This document shows positions 37,982 through 46,498 of a DNA stretch of 64,000 nt, piece by piece. Made by a program: the position numbers and the translations under genes. The first letter of the stretch is position 1. Each line of letters opens with the position of its first letter. This stretch comes from Sphingomonas koreensis (GTDB lineage: Bacteria > Pseudomonadota > Alphaproteobacteria > Sphingomonadales > Sphingomonadaceae): the NCBI RefSeq assembly GCF_002797435.1, contig NZ_PGEN01000001.1, positions 1,492,501-1,556,500 of the forward strand, written 5' to 3'. The notes beneath the pieces are model-generated. The model searched no databases. It was not told the DNA's origin and was given only the letters and a program-made list of their open reading frames with translations.

Positions 37982-40200
37982 TCGCCACCCGGAATCAGCG
38001 GAAGCTGACGTAGCCGCACGCCGGTCGCGGCATAGAGCGCGTTGGCGATCGCCGGCGCGACCGGCGGCACCGCCAGCTCGCTCGCTCCGCCAGGATCGGC
38101 ATCGCTCGCGATCAGCTCGACCATGATCTGCGGGCAATCGGCCAGCCGCGGCAGTTCCAGGTCGCGGAAGCTGCGTGCCTCGGGCCGGTTGGCCGTGATC
38201 CCGGTCGTCGCGCCCAGCGCTGCGGCCATGCCGAAGATCAGCCCGCCCTCGATCTGCTGCTCGACCACGCTCGGATTGACCACCCGCCCGCAATCGACCG
38301 CGGCGATCAGCCGGTCGACCTGCACGCGCTGGTCGCCGCCGACCGATGCCTCGGCCATCACCGCGATATAGCTGCCGCCAAACGCATGGCACGCCAGCCC
38401 CTGCCCGCTGCCCGGCAGCCCGCCCTGCCACCCGCCCAGCGAGGTGACGGTGGACAGGCACCGCGCCAGCCGCGGCTCGCCGCCCAGCATCGCGATGCGG
38501 AAGCTGAACGCCTCGATATCCGCGACATGCGCGAGCTCGTCGATGAAACTCTCGGTGAAGAAGGCGGTGTAGCTATGCGCGCCCGATCGCCAGTATCCGG
38601 TCGGCACGACGATCTCCACCGGGTGGTGATCGATCGCCAGCGCCGGGATTCGATAGGGCGGGCGCGCGCCTGCGACTGCCGCGGCATCGCCGATCCCGCC
38701 CGTCGCCAGCGCGGCGCCGGTCGCGCCGCCTCCGCCGGTCAGTCGCCGCGCCAGCTCGTGCCCGGTCCTCGGCGCCGCGATCTTGGCGAGCCAGCCGGAG
38801 ATGCTTCCGTTCGCTCCCAGCCGCGCGGTCATGCGTCCCACCGCGGGCGGACGGAAGCGGTCCTGCACGCACGTCTCGCCGCGCGACCACATGAGCTGCA
38901 CCGGCTTCTTGACCTCGCGCGCGATCAGCGCTGCCTGCGCCGCCGCCTGATGCTCCAGATTCTGCCCGAACGATCCGCCTGCCAGCATGGGATGGATCAC
39001 CACGTCGCTCGCGCTGACCCCCAGCACGTTCGCCACCGCATCGCGCGCGAAGCCGGGAGCCTGGGTCGGTAGCCACAGCCGCACGCGGCCCTCCTCCCAG
39101 ACCGCGGTCGCGCAGATCGGCTCGATCGCGGCGTGCAGCGCCAGCCCGACGCGATACTCCGCCGCAACCACCCGCGCGTCCTTGAACACCGGTGCCAGAT
39201 CGCCGGCGGACGCCATCCGCTCGCCATCGCTTTCCAGCGCCGCATCGAGCGCGGCCTGAATCGTCTCGCTCTCGACCTTTGCGGCAACCTCGAAGCGCGG
39301 GCTGATCGCGTCGAGCGCCTGGCTCGCCGCCCACCAGTTGTTGGCGACCGTCGCCACCCACAGCTCGTTCTTCACGATGTGCAGCATGCCCGGCACCTTC
39401 GCTGCGGCAGCCTCGTCGATCGCGGCGAGCTTCACCGTCCCGATCGGCCCCTGGCGCAGCGCCGCGAAGACCATGCCGGGCAGACGGATATCCGCGGCGA
39501 AGTTCGCGCTGCCATCGACCTTGCCCGGGCCATCCAGACGCGGCGCGGGCGTGCCCGTCAGACGCCCGGTCTCCCCCTCGCGGAACGGCAGATCGTCCGG
39601 CAGTTTCTCGCCCGCCGCCTCCGCCGCCAGCTCGCCGAACCGCAGGCGCTTCTGGTCATGCACGACATGTCCGTTGGCGGTGTCGCATTCCTGCCAGTCG
39701 ACGCCCCAGCGCCGCGCCGCCGCCTTGCACAACAGCGCGCGCGCGCCGGCGCCCGCCGAACGCAGCGGCGTTTCGAAGCTGCGCATCGATGTCGATCCGC
39801 CGGTCAGCATCGCCAGATTGCGTTCGGCCCAGATCCGCTTCAGCCGCTCGGGGAATACGCCCGGGAACAAGGCGTCGAGCGCCAGCGAATTGGCATAGAT
39901 CGGATTGAGCGGCGCCTGCTCCACCCCGACCATCCGCCAGTCTGCACCCAGTTGGTCGGCCAGCAGCTGCGGCAAGGTGGTGAACACGCCCTGCCCATAT
40001 TCGCATTGCGGGATCGCGACCGTGACCTGCCCGTTCTCCGCGATCTTGAGCCAGGCGCCGAACGCGGTTTCCTTGTCGCGGACCGACAGGTTCGGAACAT
40101 AGGCACGCGGCCACACGGCCCAGGCAAGTACCAGCCCGATCCCAGCACCGCCGCCGATCAGCAGCGTGCGCCGATCAATGCCCTTGCCCGTTCGCTCCAT
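37978..40200 (-). CDS. Molybdopterin-binding subunit of an IorB-type (xanthine oxidase family) dehydrogenase
   Basis: 740 residues from MERTGKGIDRRTLLIGGGAG (ATG 40198-40200); the open frame runs further upstream but without family match. The N-terminal Arg-Arg followed by a hydrophobic helix looks like a Tat signal/anchor. Two molybdopterin-binding regions follow (CEYGQGVFTTLPQLLADQLGA; GGSFGQNLEHQAAAQAALIA) with the active-site Glu region near the end (GASELAVPPVAPAIANALYA). IorB pairs with a small [2Fe-2S] IorA protein, but no such gene is adjacent. The substrate is unknown. Confidence 0.88.
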   Translation of the reverse strand: MERTGKGIDRRTLLIGGGAGIGLVLAWAVWPRAYVPNLSVRDKETAFGAWLKIAENGQVTVAIPQCEYGQGVFTTLPQLLADQLGADWRMVGVEQAPLNPIYANSLALDALFPGVFPERLKRIWAERNLAMLTGGSTSMRSFETPLRSAGAGARALLCKAAARRWGVDWQECDTANGHVVHDQKRLRFGELAAEAAGEKLPDDLPFREGETGRLTGTPAPRLDGPGKVDGSANFAADIRLPGMVFAALRQGPIGTVKLAAIDEAAAAKVPGMLHIVKNELWVATVANNWWAASQALDAISPRFEVAAKVESETIQAALDAALESDGERMASAGDLAPVFKDARVVAAEYRVGLALHAAIEPICATAVWEEGRVRLWLPTQAPGFARDAVANVLGVSASDVVIHPMLAGGSFGQNLEHQAAAQAALIAREVKKPVQLMWSRGETCVQDRFRPPAVGRMTARLGANGSISGWLAKIAAPRTGHELARRLTGGGGATGAALATGGIGDAAAVAGARPPYRIPALAIDHHPVEIVVPTGYWRSGAHSYTAFFTESFIDELAHVADIEAFSFRIAMLGGEPRLARCLSTVTSLGGWQGGLPGSGQGLACHAFGGSYIAVMAEASVGGDQRVQVDRLIAAVDCGRVVNPSVVEQQIEGGLIFGMAAALGATTGITANRPEARSFRDLELPRLADCPQIMVELIASDADPGGASELAVPPVAPAIANALYAATGVRLRQLPLIPGGE

Positions 40201-40275
40201 CCCAGCCGCTCTACCCGCGCTTCCGGGGATCGGCAATCGGCACCCCGGCTTCGCTCGAGCCGCTCTCCCAAACCG

Positions 40276-40300
40276 TTCCCCGGCACAAGGCCGGGGTAAC
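40276..40300. repeat. REP-like palindrome, family member 1
   Basis: CCCCGGC 40278-40284, loop ACAAG, GCCGGGG 40290-40296, then TAAC. Its complement reads GTTACCCCGGCCTTGTGCCG, the same as the elements at 45086 and 45171. It lies in the 228-bp divergent space between iorB and lgt. Confidence 0.8.
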
Positions 40301-40428
40301 GAAGAAGTACGGACGCACCACCCCCACATCGCGCCTTGCAGGTCCGCACGGCTGAAACTGGACCCGTCCTCTTGGGTTTGCCGTGATATACGGATAGGAC
40401 AGCCGCGAACCCTTCGGGAGCCACGCAC

Positions 40429-41325
40429 TTGATCCTGTCCACTGCCGCCGCCGCCGCCGCAGGCCCCGTCTTCGACACGGCGAATCATATCCACTTCAGC
40501 CAGCTCGGTCTCGACCCGGTCCTGCTCAAGATCGGCTTCTTCGAGCTCAAATGGTATTCGATCGCCTATATCGCCGGCATCCTGATCGGCTGGTGGTATC
40601 TGCTCAAGCTGATCGCCCAGCCGGGCGCACCGATGGCGCGGCGCCATGCCGACGACATGGTGTTCTACGCGACGCTCGGCATCATCCTCGGCGGCCGGCT
40701 CGGCTATGCGATGTTCTACCAGACCGAATTGCTGCTCGATCCGCTCAAGCTCATCCGGCTGTGGGACGGCGGCATGTCCTTCCATGGCGGCGTGATCGGC
40801 GTGACGGTCGCGATCCTGTGGCTGTGCCGCAAGGAAAAGCTCAACTGGCTGCGCGTCCATGACTATGTCGCCTGCTGCGTCCCCTTCGGCCTGTTCTTCG
40901 GCCGTCTCGCCAACTTCGTGAACGCCGAACTGTGGGGCCGCCCCACCGATATGCCCTGGGGTATCGTGTTCGAGCGGACCGGCGGCCTCGTCCCGCGCCA
41001 CCCCAGCCAGCTCTACGAAGCGGGCCTCGAAGGCCTGCTGCTCGGCCTGGTCCTGTGGTTCATGTTCTGGAAGACCGACGCGCGCTATCAGCCCGGCAAG
41101 CTCGTCGGCACCTTCCTGCTCGGCTACGGCCTGTCGCGCTATTTCGTGGAGTTCTTCCGCGAATATGATCGCCAGTTCGCCGATACGATCTTCGCGACGC
41201 CGGGGCTGCACATGGGCCAGCTGCTGACCATCCCGATGATCCTCGGCGGCCTCTATCTGATCGCCACCGCCAAGAAGCGGCGTGAGCGGGTCGAGCCGTT
41301 CGCGGGCGGCCCCAGCATCGCCTGA
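40429..41325 (+). CDS. lgt: Prolipoprotein diacylglyceryl transferase
   Basis: 298 residues from a TTG start at 40429 (GGGAG nine bases before); no ATG or GTG fits the N-terminus. Seven hydrophobic segments are seen. The family signature [17 protein letters not shown] and the catalytic-region MSFHGGVIG are intact, as is [13 protein letters not shown]. It transfers diacylglycerol from phosphatidylglycerol to the lipobox Cys, for example of the OmpA lipoprotein at 31351. It is the first gene of a four-gene overlap operon. Confidence 0.96.
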   Translation: MILSTAAAAAAGPVFDTANHIHFSQLGLDPVLLKIGFFELKWYSIAYIAGILIGWWYLLKLIAQPGAPMARRHADDMVFYATLGIILGGRLGYAMFYQTELLLDPLKLIRLWDGGMSFHGGVIGVTVAILWLCRKEKLNWLRVHDYVACCVPFGLFFGRLANFVNAELWGRPTDMPWGIVFERTGGLVPRHPSQLYEAGLEGLLLGLVLWFMFWKTDARYQPGKLVGTFLLGYGLSRYFVEFFREYDRQFADTIFATPGLHMGQLLTIPMILGGLYLIATAKKRRERVEPFAGGPSIA

Positions 41326-42386
41326 TGTCCGACGCGCAGACCGAAGACGGCCCGCTCCCCGAACGGATCGCCCGCGCCATCACCATGGCCGGGCCGATCC
41401 CGCTCTCGCAGTTCATGGGTGCGGCGAACACGCATTATTACGCCACCCGCGATCCGCTCGGCGCGCGCGGCGACTTCACCACCGCGCCCGAGATCAGCCA
41501 GATGTTCGGCGAGCTGGTCGGCCTTGCGCTCGCCGATCTCTGGGACCGCGCCGGGCGCCCCGCGGCGCATTATGTCGAGCTTGGCCCGGGCCGTGGCACG
41601 CTCGCCGCCGACGCGCTGCGCGCCATGGGCAGCGCGGGCCTCAGGCCGCCAGTCCATTTCGTCGAGAACAGCCCGGCGCTGCGCGCGGAACAGGCCAAAC
41701 AGGTTCCCGGCGCCGAATGGACGATGAGCATCGTCGGCCTGCCCGACGACGCCCCCCTGCTCGTGGTCGCCAACGAGTTCTTCGACGCGCTTCCGATCCG
41801 CCAGCTCGTCAAGACGGTCGATGGCTGGCGCGAACGGCTGGTCGCCTGTCAGGACACGTTGTTCCTCCCCGTGGTGGGCAACACCATCTTCGATCCGATC
41901 ATCCCGCAACAGTTCCGCGACGCGCCCGACGGCTCGATCCTCGAAACCTCGCCGCCCAGCGTCGCGATCCTGCGCGCGCTCGCGGCCAAATTGCTGGCAC
42001 AGGGCGGCGCGGCGATCATCATCGACTATGGCTATGCCGGTCCGGCGATCGGCGACACGCTACAGGCGGTGCGCGGCCACCAATATGCCAATCCGTTCGA
42101 GGATCCGGGCGAGGCCGATCTCACCGCCCATGTCGATTTCGGCACGCTGATCGAAGCGGCGCGTGTCGAGGGTCTCGTCGCGCACGGCCCGGTCACGCAG
42201 GGCGCGTTCCTGGGCGCACTCGGCATCGGTCCGCGTGCCGAGGCACTCGCCAAGGCCTCGCCCGACCGCGCCGAAGACATCGCCGCCGCGCGCGACCGCC
42301 TGACGGGCGACGAGGCGATGGGCGATCTGTTCAAGGTCATCGCCCTCACCGCCCCCGGCTGGCCCGTCCCGGCAGGATTCGAATGA
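41325..42386 (+). CDS. SAM-dependent methyltransferase, NDUFAF7/MidA-like
   Basis: 353 residues; ATG shares its A with the lgt stop (TGATG). The DUF185/NDUFAF7 pattern is clear: ISQFMG-like PLSQFMGAANTHYYATRDPLG, GDFTTAPEISQMFGELVGL, the SAM loop VELGPGRGTLAAD, and LLVVANEFFDALPIRQ. The mitochondrial relative methylates an Arg of complex I subunit NDUFS2; the bacterial role is inferred to be similar. It ends in ATGA overlap with the GNAT gene. Confidence 0.92.
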   Translation: MSDAQTEDGPLPERIARAITMAGPIPLSQFMGAANTHYYATRDPLGARGDFTTAPEISQMFGELVGLALADLWDRAGRPAAHYVELGPGRGTLAADALRAMGSAGLRPPVHFVENSPALRAEQAKQVPGAEWTMSIVGLPDDAPLLVVANEFFDALPIRQLVKTVDGWRERLVACQDTLFLPVVGNTIFDPIIPQQFRDAPDGSILETSPPSVAILRALAAKLLAQGGAAIIIDYGYAGPAIGDTLQAVRGHQYANPFEDPGEADLTAHVDFGTLIEAARVEGLVAHGPVTQGAFLGALGIGPRAEALAKASPDRAEDIAAARDRLTGDEAMGDLFKVIALTAPGWPVPAGFE

Positions 42387-42898
42387 CGACGATCACCTAC
42401 GACACCCCCACGCTCGCCGACGCCGACGCCCTCGACGCGATGGCGCAGGAATCGTGGCGCCGCACCTTCGCGCACGGCTACACGCCCGCCGATCTCCACG
42501 CCTATCTGGCCGAGGCCTATGGCCCCACCGGCAAGCTGCGCGCGCACCTTGCCGATCCCGCGGTGACCTGGCGGGTCGCCCGCGCCGAAGGGCGGATCGT
42601 CGGCTATGCCAAGCTCGTCCCGCCCTGGCTCAAGGAAGCCGGTCCGGACGAGGCCCAGCTCGGCCAGCTCTATATCGACTATGACTGGCACGGCCGGGGC
42701 ATCGCCCAGGCGCTGATGGACTGGAGCATCGCCACCGCCCGCGCCGGCGGCGCCCGCGCGATGCTGCTCACCGTGTTCGAGGAGAATGCCCGCGCGATTC
42801 GCTTCTATGCGAAATATGGCTTCGTCCATATCGGCGACTATCCCTTTCCCGTCGGTGACAAGATCGACCGCGACCTCATCATGAAGCTGGACCTGTGA
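42383..42898 (+). CDS. GNAT-family N-acetyltransferase
   Basis: 171 residues, starting in ATGA overlap with the methyltransferase. It has the GNAT core: YAKLVPPWLKE...AQLGQLYIDYDWHGRGIAQALMDW with the acetyl-CoA loop (DWHGRGIAQAL), then NARAIRFYAKYGFVHIGDYPF. The acceptor is unknown. It is inserted between two genes that are otherwise often adjacent in alphaproteobacteria (NDUFAF7-like and pgeF), an unusual placement. Confidence 0.88.
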   Translation: MTTITYDTPTLADADALDAMAQESWRRTFAHGYTPADLHAYLAEAYGPTGKLRAHLADPAVTWRVARAEGRIVGYAKLVPPWLKEAGPDEAQLGQLYIDYDWHGRGIAQALMDWSIATARAGGARAMLLTVFEENARAIRFYAKYGFVHIGDYPFPVGDKIDRDLIMKLDL

Positions 42899-43677
42899 CC
42901 GAACCCGTCGAAGAAGCCGTCGAAATTGTTCGCGCCCGCGCCCTCGACGGCATCGCGCACGGCTTTCTCGGCCGTCGCGGCGGAGTCTCGACCGGAGAGA
43001 CCGCCAGCCTCGACATGGGCCGCCGCGGCCGCCCGCCGACGCCCGAGCTGATCGAGAACCAGCGCCGCGCCATCGCTGCGGTCGCGCCGGGCACCGAGCT
43101 GGTCGGCCTCTACCAGGTTCATAGCGCCGACGCCGTCACCGTGATCGAACCCTGGACCGACGCGCTCCGCCCCCACGCCGACGCGCTCGTCACCAACCGC
43201 CCCGGCCTCACTCTCGGCATCCTCACCGCCGATTGCGCCCCCGTCCTCTTCGCCGACCGCCAGGCCGGTGTGATCGGCGCCGCGCATGCCGGGTGGAAGG
43301 GCGCGCTCGGCGGCGTCACCGACTCGACCATCGCCGCGATGGAAGCGCTCGGCGCCCGGCGCGAGAACATCGTCGCCGCGGTCGGCCCGTGCATCGCCCG
43401 CGCCAGCTATGAGGTGGACGAGGGCTTCCGCACGCGCTTCGCCGAGTTCGACCCCGCCAACGACCGCTTCTTCACCCCGGGCCGCGCTGGCCATCACCAG
43501 TTCGATCTCGAGGCGTATGTCGTCCACCGCCTCGCCGCCGCCGGCCTTCGCACGGTCGAGGCGCTGGGCGAGGACACCTATTCGCAGCCCGACCGCTTCT
43601 ACAGCTTCCGCCGCGCCACCCATCGCGCAGAGCCCGATTACGGCCGCCAGATTACATTGGTCTCATTGACCGGTTGA
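42895..43677 (+). CDS. pgeF: Peptidoglycan editing factor / multi-copper polyphenol-oxidase-like protein (YfiH family)
   Basis: 260 residues from a GTG at 42895 that overlaps the previous stop (GTGA). The YfiH metal-binding His/Cys set is seen in LYQVHSADAV, TADCAPVLFAD and GAAHAGWKGALGG. Members act as purine nucleoside phosphorylases or adenosine deaminases in vitro and remove mis-incorporated residues from peptidoglycan precursors in E. coli. The C-terminal YSFRRATHRAEPDYGRQIT matches the family end. Confidence 0.93.
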   Translation: MTEPVEEAVEIVRARALDGIAHGFLGRRGGVSTGETASLDMGRRGRPPTPELIENQRRAIAAVAPGTELVGLYQVHSADAVTVIEPWTDALRPHADALVTNRPGLTLGILTADCAPVLFADRQAGVIGAAHAGWKGALGGVTDSTIAAMEALGARRENIVAAVGPCIARASYEVDEGFRTRFAEFDPANDRFFTPGRAGHHQFDLEAYVVHRLAAAGLRTVEALGEDTYSQPDRFYSFRRATHRAEPDYGRQITLVSLTG

Positions 43678-43741
43678 AGCGTTGGTGCGAGTGCGGTTGC
43701 AAAGACGTTTCAGCTGATACGACCCGAGAGAGGCACCCGAT

Positions 43742-45064
43742 ATGACCGACAAGCCCGTCAAGCCCGACGAAGCCGCTCTCACCAGCACCACGCCGCGCCG
43801 CCGCCCCAAGCCTTCGGTGGAGACCGTGGGCGGCCGCCAGCTCAGCCCGGCGACGCTGATGATGGGCCATGGCTATGATCCGATGCTGTCGGAAGGCTCG
43901 CTGAAGCCGCCGATCTTCGCCACCTCGACCTTCGTCTTCCCCAACGCCGCCGCGGGCAAGCGCCATTTCGAGGGCGTCACCGGCAAGCGCCCGGGCGGTG
44001 CCGAGGGTCTGGTCTATTCGCGCTTCAACGGCCCCAACCAGGAAATCCTCGAGGATCGCCTCGGCATCTGGGAAGAGGCGGAGGACGCACTCGCCTTCTC
44101 CAGCGGCATGTCCGCCATCGCCACCCTGTTCCTCGCCATGGTCAAGCCCGGCGACACCATCGTCCATAGCGGCCCGCTCTATGCCGCGACCGAGACGCTG
44201 ATCGCCCGCATCCTCGGCAAGTTCGGCGTCCACTGGCTCGATTTCCCCGCCGGCGCGACGCGGGAGGAGATCGATGCGGTCCTCTCCAAGGCCGCCTCGG
44301 GCAACGTCGCGCTGATCTATCTCGAAAGCCCCGCCAACCCGACCAACGCGCTGGTCGATGTCGAGGCCGTCGCCGCCAGCCGCGACGCGATCTTCACCGG
44401 CGCCAGCAAGCCGCCGATCGCAATCGACAACACCTTCCTCGGCCCGCTCTGGGCCAAGCCGCTCCAGCAGGGGGCCGACCTCGTCGTCTATTCGCTCACC
44501 AAGTACGCCGGCGGCCATAGCGACCTCGTCGCGGGCGGCGTGCTCGGGTCGAAGGAGTTGATCAACACCATCCGCCTGATGCGCAACACCATCGGCACGA
44601 TCTGCGATCCCAACACCGCCTGGATGCTGCTCCGCAGCCTCGAGACCCTCGAGTTGCGCATGAGCCGCGCGGGCGAGAATGCCATCAAGGTCTGCGAGTA
44701 TCTGCGTACTCACCCCAAGGTCGAAAGCGTCGGCTATCTCGGCTTCCTGCCCGAAGGCAGCCGCCAGCGGGACATTTACGACCGCCACTGCACCGGCGCC
44801 GGCTCGACCTTCTCGCTCTACCTGAAGGGCGGCGAGAAGGAGGCGTTCGCTTTCCTCGACAGCCTCAAGATCGCCAAGCTCGCGGTCAGCCTGGGCGGCA
44901 CCGAGACGCTCGCCTCCGCCCCAGCCGCGATGACCCACCTCTCGGTTCCCGACGCGCGCAAGAAGGCGCTCGGCATCACCGACAACCTCGTCCGCATCTC
45001 GATCGGCGTCGAGGATGCCGACGACCTCATCGCCGATTTCGAGGAAGCGCTGAAGGCGGTCTGA
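43742..45064 (+). CDS. PLP-dependent cystathionine gamma-synthase family protein
   Basis: 440 residues; GAGAGG seven bases before the ATG. A fold-type I aminotransferase-like enzyme with the PLP Lys in SLTKYAGGHSD (Lys254), the phosphate-binding SSGMSAIATL, and YSRFNGPNQEILEDRL of the Cys/Met metabolism family. An N-terminal extension of about 60 residues is longer than in typical MetB. It could be a cystathionine gamma-synthase, gamma-lyase or methionine gamma-lyase; sequence alone does not settle it. The C-terminal GGTETLASAPAAMTH fits all three. Confidence 0.9.
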   Translation: MTDKPVKPDEAALTSTTPRRRPKPSVETVGGRQLSPATLMMGHGYDPMLSEGSLKPPIFATSTFVFPNAAAGKRHFEGVTGKRPGGAEGLVYSRFNGPNQEILEDRLGIWEEAEDALAFSSGMSAIATLFLAMVKPGDTIVHSGPLYAATETLIARILGKFGVHWLDFPAGATREEIDAVLSKAASGNVALIYLESPANPTNALVDVEAVAASRDAIFTGASKPPIAIDNTFLGPLWAKPLQQGADLVVYSLTKYAGGHSDLVAGGVLGSKELINTIRLMRNTIGTICDPNTAWMLLRSLETLELRMSRAGENAIKVCEYLRTHPKVESVGYLGFLPEGSRQRDIYDRHCTGAGSTFSLYLKGGEKEAFAFLDSLKIAKLAVSLGGTETLASAPAAMTHLSVPDARKKALGITDNLVRISIGVEDADDLIADFEEALKAV

Positions 45065-45085
45065 ACAGCCTCTCCCCTCACTCCC

Positions 45086-45119
45086 ACCGTCATCCCGGCC
45101 TTGTGCCGGGATCCACGGT
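45086..45119. repeat. REP-like palindrome, family member 2
   Basis: ATCCCGGC 45092-45099, loop CTTGT, GCCGGGAT 45105-45112, with outer arms ACCGT 45086-45090 and ACGGT 45115-45119. It is in opposite orientation to member 3, 52 bp on, in the gap between the gamma-synthase and thiL genes. The pair could also act as a terminator. Confidence 0.85.
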
Positions 45120-45170
45120 GCAACCGGCGTTGCCCTGCCCCTATGCGCACATCGTACGCGGCGGGGTGCC

Positions 45171-45194
45171 CCCCGGCACAGGGCCGGGGTGACG
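45171..45194. repeat. REP-like palindrome, family member 3
   Basis: CCCCGGC 45171-45177 and GCCGGGG 45183-45189 around ACAGG, then TGACGG; the complement reads CACCCCGGCCCTGTGCCGGG, the family consensus. It forms an inverted pair with member 2. Confidence 0.8.
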
Positions 45195-45230
45195 GTTGAG
45201 TGTGCGTGCGAGTTACCCTACCCAAATCCC

Positions 45231-46106
45231 ATGCCCGACGAATTCGCCTTCCTCACCGGCCTGCGCGCGATCGCCACGCATCCCGCAGCCGCAGGCCTTG
45301 CCGATGACACCGCGGTGCTCGATGTCGCCGCCGGCCGCCTCGTCCTCACCAGCGACACGATGGTCGCGGGCGTCCACTACCGTCCGCACGATCCGGCGGA
45401 TTCGATCGGGTGGAAACTCGCCGCGGTGAACCTGTCGGACCTCGCCGCCAAGGGCGCGGTGCCCGTCGGATGCCTGCTCAACTATGCGCTGTCGGGCGAC
45501 GCCGGCTGGGACCGCGCCTTCCTCGCCGGGCTGAACCAAGCGCTCACCCGCTTCGCCATGCCGCTGCTCGGCGGCGACACGGTGGCGATGCCGGCGGGCG
45601 CCCCGCGGAGCCTCACCCTCACAGCCTTCGGTCAGGCCCAGCCCAACGTCCCCCTGCGCACCGGCGTCCGCCCCGGCGACACGATCTGGGTCACCGGCAC
45701 CATCGGCGGCGCAGGCTTCGGCCCGGACGGCAGTCCGCGCGATCTCGCCCGCTACCTCCGACCGCAGCCGCGCGTCGCCGAAGGACAAGCCATCGCCGCG
45801 CTCGCCACCGCGATGATGGACGTGTCCGACGGCCTGCTGATCGACGCCCGCCGCATGGCCGGTGCCAGCAACGTGGCGATCACGATCGATCTCGACGCCG
45901 TCCCGCTCGCGATCCCAGGCCTCGATCCACTCGAAGCCGCGACCGCCGGCGACGATTACGAGCTGCTCTTTACCCTGCCTGACGGGGCGGTTCCGCCGGT
46001 CCCCGCTACCCGTATCGGCGCGGCGAGCGCGGGGAATGGGCTCACGCTCACCGCGGGCGGCGCGCCCGTCCCGCTCCCCGGCAAGCTCGGCTACAGCCAC
46101 GGCTAA
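45231..46106 (+). CDS. thiL: Thiamine-monophosphate kinase
   Basis: 291 residues from [22 protein letters not shown]; no Shine-Dalgarno is visible before ATG 45231. ThiL phosphorylates thiamine phosphate to the diphosphate. Metal-binding [32 protein letters not shown], the GGDTV loop and [14 protein letters not shown] are all present. The C-terminal half is shorter than in E. coli, as usual for this clade. hppA follows after a 392-bp regulatory gap. Confidence 0.95.
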   Translation: MPDEFAFLTGLRAIATHPAAAGLADDTAVLDVAAGRLVLTSDTMVAGVHYRPHDPADSIGWKLAAVNLSDLAAKGAVPVGCLLNYALSGDAGWDRAFLAGLNQALTRFAMPLLGGDTVAMPAGAPRSLTLTAFGQAQPNVPLRTGVRPGDTIWVTGTIGGAGFGPDGSPRDLARYLRPQPRVAEGQAIAALATAMMDVSDGLLIDARRMAGASNVAITIDLDAVPLAIPGLDPLEAATAGDDYELLFTLPDGAVPPVPATRIGAASAGNGLTLTAGGAPVPLPGKLGYSHG

Positions 46107-46206
46107 TCCCCCCTTCAAATGTTGGATTTCATCTGATCTATCCTGATCGATGGAAGCGAGCGCCAACCTCACCTGCCGAACCAGATACACTGCGCCGCGG
46201 ATTGCA

Positions 46207-46326
46207 GTCGCTAACCTGTCGCGCATCTGTCGCCCACCCGTCGCGCCCGTGTCGCGTTGGTGTCGCGTCGATGTCGATCAGGTGTCGCGTCCGCGTACAA
46301 AGCCGTCGCGTCGCGGTCGCGTCCGC
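46207..46326. repeat. Array of 11-bp direct repeats with GTCGC core, upstream of hppA
   Basis: GTCGC starts at 46207, 46218, 46229, 46240, 46251, 46262 and 46284, always 11 bases apart; 46273 has GTCGA and 46295 a degraded GTACA. The phase slips by one base, then GTCGCG recurs at 46305 and 46316. The cores are fixed while the six-base spacers vary freely. Nine of eleven units keep the exact core. The array ends 72 bp before the -35 box of the hppA promoter. Confidence 0.85.
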
Positions 46327-46397
46327 CGGAAATCCCCGCTTTCGCATGAACTTCGCGAACCGCCCCGCCGGTCCCCGCCGCCCCGAATCAGCGCGGC

Positions 46398-46425
46398 TTG
46401 ACAGCCCCCTGCCCCGCTCTACGCT
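46398..46425 (+). promoter_or_regulatory. Sigma-70-type promoter of hppA
   Basis: TTGACA at 46398-46403, a 16-base spacer and TACGCT at 46420-46425. Transcription would start near 46432, about 67 bases before the hppA ATG. Upstream of it, 46107-46206 shows only a weak CTGATC repeat and nothing else I can name. Confidence 0.65.
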
Positions 46426-46498
46426 CCGCCCCCGTGCCGCAGGCCGCACCGGACACAGAACCGGGCGGGCGGCGGCGATCACAGGGGAAGGATACCAG

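Noticed and set aside
46207-46326. CRISPR array
   Set aside because: Repeat units are 11 bp with six-base spacers; there are no 28-36 bp repeats, no 30-bp spacers and no cas genes.
46202-46498. A possible 99-residue N-terminal extension of hppA
   Set aside because: It would translate the repeat array into low-complexity Arg/Ser sequence; the pyrophosphatase family starts at [13 protein letters not shown] with a ribosome site before 46499.
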